From an uncultured bacterium (GTDB taxonomy: Bacteria > Bacillota > Clostridia > Oscillospirales > Butyricicoccaceae): a stretch of DNA of 5,685 nucleotides. Shown here piece after piece: positions 1 to 5,685 of this stretch. The stretch covers positions 1-5,685 of the forward strand of contig CAJMOV010000142.1 in assembly GCA_905215125.1 (NCBI GenBank), given 5' to 3'. A program made the position numbers and the translations under genes. The notes under the pieces are model-generated. The model was not told where the DNA came from. It made no database searches and saw only the letters and a program-made list of their open reading frames with translations. The first letter of the stretch is position 1, and the number at the start of each line of letters is the position of its first letter.

Positions 1-869
<869 letters not shown>

Positions 870-885
870 ACCCCATCTCCCTTCA

Positions 886-901
886 GCGCCGCTTCAGGCG
901 C
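886..901 (-). other. Small hairpin in the permease leader
   Basis: GCGCC and GGCGC arms are separated by a 6-base loop just upstream of the permease ribosome binding site (883-877). On the transcript the stem would sit 2-3 bases before the Shine-Dalgarno sequence. It is short and has no U-run, so it is not a terminator. A modest effect on initiation is possible but unproven. Confidence 0.3.
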
Positions 902-937
902 AGTACGCTAGTACAAGTATTCCTTTTTTAACATTAT

Positions 938-966
938 TTTATATCATATTTTGTCTCTTCAAGCAA
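938..966 (-). promoter_or_regulatory. Candidate promoter for the permease gene
   Basis: On the minus strand, TTGCTT (966-961) and TATAAA (943-938) are separated by 17 bases, in an AT-rich stretch about 70 bases upstream of the permease ATG. The -10 box matches the SigA consensus at 5 of 6 positions; the -35 box matches at only three. Transcription would start near 931, leaving a leader of about 60 bases. The call rests on motif, spacing and position only. Confidence 0.4.
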
Positions 967-1096
967 TCTATTTTTCCCCTTCCATCGCATTTTATTGATT
1001 TTGCCCAATCCAGCTTGACAGAGCTTTAGTATCGTCAATGAATACACAAATTTTTATGTATTTCTTATCTTTTTCTTAATGCCTGCCACATTGCCA

Positions 1097-1125
1097 TTGC
1101 ATTTGCCGCGGCGGCCGTGTATGAT
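1097..1125 (+). promoter_or_regulatory. Candidate promoter for the exporter operon
   Basis: TTGCAT (1097-1102) and TATGAT (1120-1125) are separated by 17 bases. The -10 box matches the consensus at 5 of 6 positions; the -35 box has the conserved TTG only. The spacer contains a perfect 8-base palindrome, GCCGCGGC (1105-1112), which could be an operator or mere GC-rich sequence. Transcription would start near 1132, giving a leader of about 100 bases. A rival -35 box, the exact TTGACA at 1015-1020, has only a poor -10 candidate (around 1039-1045) at suitable spacing. Confidence 0.4.
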
Positions 1126-1159
1126 AAGGTAGTGCGGCGATTTTTTCTAAAATGACATG

Positions 1160-1185
1160 CGCCGCAGCGGAACTATTTAGCGGCG
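1160..1185 (+). other. Stem-loop in the operon leader
   Basis: CGCCGC (1160-1165) pairs with GCGGCG (1180-1185), extendable by one G-U pair, around a 14-base loop. It lies within the presumed untranslated leader, ending 35 bases before the adaptor's Shine-Dalgarno site. No T-run follows it, so it is not an intrinsic terminator. Its role, if any, is unknown. Confidence 0.3.
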
Positions 1186-1220
1186 TTCTGCGTCTAAAAT
1201 TTGCAGAGCCATTAAAACGC

Positions 1221-1226
1221 AGGAGG
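1221..1226 (+). promoter_or_regulatory. Ribosome binding site that fixes the adaptor start
   Basis: A perfect AGGAGG lies 9 bases before the ATG at 1236. The open frame extends upstream to an ATG at 1152, but that codon has no Shine-Dalgarno sequence and the extra 28 residues do not look like part of the family. The site therefore decides for 1236. Confidence 0.85.
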
Positions 1227-1235
1227 ATAGCAATT

Positions 1236-2999
1236 ATGTCTGACAACACTGCCGTGAAAACGGCCGAAAAACAGGCGGCGCCCCAGACACAGCCTGTGAG
1301 AAACAAATATGCCGGCGGTAAAAAACGGCGCGGGATGCCCAAGTGGCTGAAAATCCTGATCGCCGTCATTCTCATTGCCGCACTGTGCGGCACCGTATAT
1401 TATTTTGTGCGCAAATTTTCCAGCAGCTCGGGCGATGTCACCATCGAAACGGGCGTCGTCTCCCGGGGTACGCTTTCCTCCCAGGTGACAGGCTGGGGTA
1501 ACGTCGTGGCGCGGCAGAAGGCGGAATACGGCGCAACCTCCCGCGGTACGGTAACCGAGGTGGCCGTTGAGGCCGGCGATATCGTAAAAGCCGGAGATCT
1601 GCTTTTTGTCATCGATCCGACAGAGTTCCGCGAACAGCTGCAGGAGGCCGAGCAGGCCCTGCGCGTTGCAGCCGACGCCGTCACCAAAGCGACAAAGGCG
1701 CTGTCGCAGACCAGCGTGACCGCCCCCTTCTCCGGTAAGATGATCAAGGTGGGCACGCTGAAGGAGGGCGCCGACGTGTCCGCCGGCGCTGAAGTGGGCA
1801 CGCTGGTCGACGATTCCGTCATGAAGCTGGCCCTTTACTTCAGCTATGCTTATGAAAACGACATCTATGTCGGGCAAAGCGTCACCGTCTCCATTCCTGA
1901 CAGCATGGCGCAGGTAACGGGCAGCGTCGCTTCCATCGACAAAATCAGCAGGCCCGTCGACGGGGCCGTATGCTTCCGCGTCAACGTCTCCGTCCCCAAC
2001 ACGTCGGGCGCGCTAGCCGCCGAACAGGCCGCCGCAGGATACATAACGGCAAACGGCGTCGACATGATGCCCGCCATGGGCGGCAAGCTGGAATACAACC
2101 AGACGGAGGAAATCACCCTGCCTGTTGGCGGTACGCTGCAATATGTCGACCTGATGGAGTATGGCTCCTATAAAGCGGGCCAGACCATCTGCACCGTCGA
2201 CGCCACCAGCCTGCAGGCTGATCTGGAGGCGGCGCAGAAGACCTATAACGAAGCCAATAAGCAGGTTACCGAGCTGCAAAACGATATGGTCAACACCGAA
2301 ATCCGTTCGGAAATCAACGGCGTTGTCTCCAACCTGGTCGTCGCCGTCGGGGACAAGCTGCAGGCGTCCGGCACACCGGTCGTCACGGTATCCGATACCT
2401 CTTCCCTGCTGGTTGAAGCCGATATTGACGAGCTGGATATCAACAACGTCCAGCTGGGTATGCCCGTCATGATATCCTATAACGACGGCAACTCCACTTC
2501 GATGGGCGAAGTCACCTATGTCGGCTTTGAAGCCAAGAGCGAACAGGGCAGCCAGGGCGCTGTCGCTTACTTCCCCGCCCGCTTCAGCATCGGCGCCGAC
2601 GCTGAAAGCTCTTTGCTGCCAGGCATGGGCGTCAACTACACCATCACCTCAACCATCAAGGAAGACTGCCTGATCGTACCCTCCAAGGCCGTCGTCTTCA
2701 CCGAAGCGGGCACCGTCGTCTATGTCAAAAAAGGCGTCGGCTTTGACGATTACCCCGTCGCTTCCCTGACGCCTGAAGCCGAAAACGGCAATGCCGAAGG
2801 CGGGGAGGAAACCGCGGCCCCGGATGCGGGCATGGAGGCGGCCGCCGCGGAAAGCCAGATTCCAGAAGGCTTCTACCCTGTCGCAGTCGAAATCGGCCTG
2901 TCCGACGCAAATAACACGGAAATTGTCTCCGGTCTGGAGGAAGGGACGGAAATTTACGTCACAACCTACACCAATAACGACGGATATTATTATGGATAA
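1236..2999 (+). CDS. HlyD/MacA-like membrane-fusion adaptor with duplicated core
   Basis: This is the periplasmic-adaptor-type (membrane fusion) subunit of an ABC exporter, anchored in the cytoplasmic membrane with most of the protein outside. The product has 587 residues. After a basic, cytoplasmic N-terminus (GGKKRRG, 27-33) comes one membrane helix (about 38-58). A first lipoyl half-motif (about 104-127), a short helical segment (128-158), the second lipoyl half (160-194) and a beta-barrel (about 198-256) follow. The same order then repeats at about 299-322, 326-357, 355-390 and 391-472. A single C-terminal membrane-proximal-like domain (about 473-587) is interrupted by an Ala/Glu-rich stretch (511-545). 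Usual MacA/YknX adaptors have about 370-400 residues and one core, so this one is long. The ATPase gene starts 12 bases downstream, supporting a MacA/YknX role, but without a TolC partner in view. The family call is firm; the duplication is my own alignment by eye. No substrate can be inferred. Confidence 0.9.
   Translation: MSDNTAVKTAEKQAAPQTQPVRNKYAGGKKRRGMPKWLKILIAVILIAALCGTVYYFVRKFSSSSGDVTIETGVVSRGTLSSQVTGWGNVVARQKAEYGATSRGTVTEVAVEAGDIVKAGDLLFVIDPTEFREQLQEAEQALRVAADAVTKATKALSQTSVTAPFSGKMIKVGTLKEGADVSAGAEVGTLVDDSVMKLALYFSYAYENDIYVGQSVTVSIPDSMAQVTGSVASIDKISRPVDGAVCFRVNVSVPNTSGALAAEQAAAGYITANGVDMMPAMGGKLEYNQTEEITLPVGGTLQYVDLMEYGSYKAGQTICTVDATSLQADLEAAQKTYNEANKQVTELQNDMVNTEIRSEINGVVSNLVVAVGDKLQASGTPVVTVSDTSSLLVEADIDELDINNVQLGMPVMISYNDGNSTSMGEVTYVGFEAKSEQGSQGAVAYFPARFSIGADAESSLLPGMGVNYTITSTIKEDCLIVPSKAVVFTEAGTVVYVKKGVGFDDYPVASLTPEAENGNAEGGEETAAPDAGMEAAAAESQIPEGFYPVAVEIGLSDANNTEIVSGLEEGTEIYVTTYTNNDGYYYG
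1545..2651 (+). repeat. Protein-level tandem duplication in the adaptor
   Basis: Residues 104-222 and 299-417 of the adaptor align with almost no gaps at a constant offset of 195 residues. They share about 25 of 119 positions (about 21%), including GT at the start of each lipoyl half, KAG, the turn Asp (127/322), the Gly of the second half (167/362), and a shared G and V/S/D pattern near the barrel (213-222/408-417). Similarity continues less clearly into the rest of each barrel (to about 272 and 472). The copies are too diverged to see as a DNA repeat, so the duplication is old. Confidence 0.65.
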
Positions 3000-3011
3000 G
3001 GCGGTGCCCCC

Positions 3012-3767
3012 ATGCTCATCGATGTAAGACGCATCAGCAAGATTTACAATGAGGGGCTCGCCAGCGAAGTCCGCGCGCTTGATGACGTTTCCCTGCAAAT
3101 CGACTATGGCGAGTTCACCACCATCTGGGGCCAGTCGGGCAGCGGCAAGTCGACGCTGATGAACATTCTCGGCTGCCTAGATCTGCCGACCTATGGCGAA
3201 TACCTTCTGGACGGCGAGCCGGTCAACGAAATGCCGATGAAAAAGCTGTCGACCATACGCAACCACCACATCGGCTTTATTTTCCAGGGCTTTAATCTCA
3301 TCCCGTCCCTGACGGCGCAGGAGAACGTCGAGCTGCCCCTTATTTACCGCGGCATGCCCCACAGCCAGCGCGTCGCGCTGTGCCGGCAGTCTCTGGAGGA
3401 CGTCGGCCTTGGCGAGCGCATGAAGCACCGGCCGACCGAGCTTTCCGGCGGTCAGCAGCAGCGCGTCGCCATCGCGCGAGCCATCGCCGCCTCTCCCCCC
3501 ATCATCATGGCGGACGAGCCGACTGGCAACCTGGACTCCCGCTCTGGGGCGGAGATTATGCAGCGGCTGGCCAATCTCAACGACCAGGGCGCGACCATTA
3601 TTCTCATTACGCACGACCTGCGACTGGCCCGCGCCGCCAAGCGCATCATCACCATCCACGACGGCCGCGTCATCGGCGATGAAAGCGTGCCGGAAGATCA
3701 GCGGCGCGAAGCGCTGACCTTTGTCGAGCCGGCGCAGGCACAGAAGGAAGGGGGCCAGGAACAATGA
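3012..3767 (+). CDS. MacB/LolD-type ABC transporter ATPase
   Basis: This is the cytoplasmic ATP-hydrolysing subunit that powers the exporter formed with the downstream permease. The 251-residue product has every expected motif: Walker A GQSGSGKST (40-48), Q-loop Gln92 in IFQGFNLIPSLTAQENV, signature LSGGQ (144-148) followed by QQRVAIARA, Walker B IIMADEP (164-170) with catalytic Glu169, D-loop NLD (173-175) and H-loop His201. The FNLIP and ENVELPL segments are typical of the MacB/LolD/YknY subfamily (mechanotransmission exporters) rather than importers. Length is slightly above the usual 220-235 because of a hydrophilic tail (about 225-251). The ATG lies 12 bases after the adaptor stop, with AAGGCGG (2998-3004) 7 bases upstream, so the two genes are probably co-transcribed. 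Its stop overlaps the permease start by four bases (ATGA, 3764-3767), suggesting coupled translation and a fixed subunit ratio. Confidence 0.96.
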   Translation: MLIDVRRISKIYNEGLASEVRALDDVSLQIDYGEFTTIWGQSGSGKSTLMNILGCLDLPTYGEYLLDGEPVNEMPMKKLSTIRNHHIGFIFQGFNLIPSLTAQENVELPLIYRGMPHSQRVALCRQSLEDVGLGERMKHRPTELSGGQQQRVAIARAIAASPPIIMADEPTGNLDSRSGAEIMQRLANLNDQGATIILITHDLRLARAAKRIITIHDGRVIGDESVPEDQRREALTFVEPAQAQKEGGQEQ

Positions 3768-4642
3768 CGCGCATACTCCAGACCTTTTCCATGGCCATGA
3801 AATCCATCTTCAACAACAAGATGCGCTCGCTTCTGACCATGCTGGGCATCATCATCGGCGTCATGTCGGTTATCACGCTGGTTTCCGTCATGCGCGGCTC
3901 GCAGGCCAAAATCATGGAAAGCTATGCCAAGATGGGCACCAACCGCATCAGCGTTTATTATTATACCTGGGATGGCAGCGACTTTGCCGGCGACCTGTAC
4001 GACTACTGCAAGGGGCTGACGGCCGAGGTTCAGGGCGTCACCCCCAACACACAGCAATGGCTGACGCTGCGCTACAAGACCAAAAGCATGGAGACGCGCG
4101 TCAACTTCGGCTCCGACCAGTTTGACCTGTGCGAAAATTATGAGATCGCCGCCGGCCGCAGCCTGTGCTATGCCGACATCTACAACCGCGTTAAGGTATG
4201 CGTCTTGGGCAGCCGCGTTGCAAAGGAATTTTTCAATCTGGAAAACCCCATCGGTAAGACCATTAAAATCCGCGGCGATCAGTACACCGTCGTCGGCGTC
4301 TTTCAGTCCAAATACGACAACCAGGAGGGCTCTGACGACGACATGATCCTCGTCCCCTATTCGCGTATGCGCTCTATTGTCGGCAGCAATCAGATCACTG
4401 ATTTTACCGTCAAGGCCACCAGCGCGCAGAATGTCAACATCGCCGTCAACAAAATCGGCAACTGGTTGAGCGAGCGGGTCAAGGACGGGTATTTCGACGT
4501 TTATTCCAACACCAACTACATCGAACAGCAGAATGAAAGCAATTTGATGATGACCCTGCTGGTCGGCGGTATTGCGGGTATCTCGCTGCTGGTCGGCGGC
4601 ATCGGCATTATGAATATCATGCTGGTGTCGGTCGCCGAGCGC

Positions 4643-4677
<35 letters not shown>

Positions 4678-5685
4678 CAAGCGGCGCGACATCGTCACTC
4701 AATTTCTCATCGAGGCTGCGACCATCAGCGCCTGCGGCGGCCTAATCGGCATTGCGCTGGGGGCCATGGGATCCGCGCTTCTGTCATCCGCTATTTTGAA
4801 GGAGGTCTTTCTGCCCGATCCGACCATCACCATCGGCGCTTTCCTGTTCTCGGTCGTGCTGGGCGTCTTCTTCGGGTTCTATCCTGCCAACAAGGCTTCC
4901 AAAATGCAGCCGGTGGAAGCCCTGCGCAATCAATAGGAGGGGATTATTCACATGAAAAAACGCTTAATTGCACTTGCGCTCGCCGTCGTCATGCTGGCCG
5001 GCATGGCGCCTTCAGGCGCCGTCTTTACCGACGTTTCGGACAACAGCGAACGCTGGGCCGCCGAAACGCTGGCCTCGCTGGGCATTGTCAGCTCTGTTTC
5101 CAGCTTCAACCCCGACAGCTCGCTGACCCGCGCCGAATTCTGCAAAATGGCAGTGCTGGCCGCCGGATTCAGCGAGGAATCGCTGTACGCCAGCTATACC
5201 ATTTTCCCCGACGTGCTGGCGTCCAGCTGGTATTCGGCCTATGTCAACGCCGCCGTGCGCAAATACCAGATTCTTCAGGGCTACCCCAGCGGCCTGTTTA
5301 TGCCGGACAACAGCATCACTTACGGCGAAGCGGCCACCATCCTGGTCAAAATGCTGGGCTATACCGTTGACGACGTCGGCTACTTCTGGCCGCGCGACTA
5401 CATCCTCAAGGCCGAGCAGGTCGGCCTGACGCGCGAGATGGATTCCCTCTCCCCCGACGCGCCGCTTCCCCGCGGGCAGGCCGCCATTTTGATCCGCAAC
5501 CTTCTGCTGTGCGACCAGAAGGAGGGCGGCGCTTTTTCCGCCCAGGGGTTCCGCACCGGTGAGGAAAGCCTGCTGGCCGCAACGTGGGAGACCGACTCCA
5601 CGCTGGAATATGGAGAAGTTCGCCTGTTCGTCGGCGGAGAGGAGAGCATCGTATCGGCCTCCCAGCCCATTTCCAGCGCCCTGAT

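Larger units (their letters stand above)
870..1235. other. Divergent intergenic region, no gene seen
   Basis: These 366 bases separate the minus-strand permease from the plus-strand exporter operon. The part from about 905 to 1090 is clearly more AT-rich than the flanking genes, as expected for promoters. It holds a candidate minus-strand promoter (966-938), a TTGACA hexamer on the plus strand (1015-1020) without a good -10 box, a better plus-strand promoter candidate (1097-1125), and a stem in the operon leader (1160-1185). I see no tRNA, riboswitch with a recognisable core, insertion sequence or protein-coding signal here. Confidence 0.6.

Overview
The window looks like chromosome (or a metagenomic contig) from a moderately GC-rich anaerobic Firmicute, most plausibly a gut Clostridia/Oscillospirales-type bacterium. 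The reasons are strong AGGAGG ribosome binding sites, a MacAB/Ykn-style exporter with a separate ATPase and permease, and a secreted protein with S-layer homology (SLH) domains. This taxonomic guess is inference; no marker gene is complete here.

Left end (1-869, minus strand): two unrelated gene pieces are joined. From 869 down to about 381 is the N-terminal ~163 residues of an APC-superfamily amino acid permease. At about 377-384 the sequence switches, without any linker, into the helicase-C part of the DNA repair protein UvrB, which runs open to the window edge. The permease frame continues out of frame into uvrB and stops at 162. This is either a real deletion/rearrangement scar or an assembly/amplification chimera. 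A perfect 10-bp inverted repeat (347-367) lies about 10 bases from the junction.

Middle (870-1235): an AT-rich divergent intergenic region of 366 bases with a candidate minus-strand promoter for the permease and candidate plus-strand promoter(s) for the operon to the right. No gene is seen in it.

Right part (1236-5685, plus strand): a tightly packed operon of four genes. The first encodes a membrane-fusion (HlyD/MacA-like) adaptor of 587 residues whose lipoyl/hairpin/beta-barrel core appears to be present twice in tandem. Then come a MacB-type ABC ATPase of 251 residues, a MacB/FtsX-type permease of 390 residues (4-base ATGA overlap with the ATPase), and, 15 bases further on, a secreted protein with three SLH repeats that runs off the window end. 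ATPase and permease would form the motor and membrane part of the exporter, the adaptor would work on the outer face of the membrane, and the SLH protein would be cell-wall or S-layer associated. The substrate cannot be read from the sequence. The most distinctive points are the duplicated adaptor, the operonic link between exporter and SLH protein, and the uvrB/permease junction.
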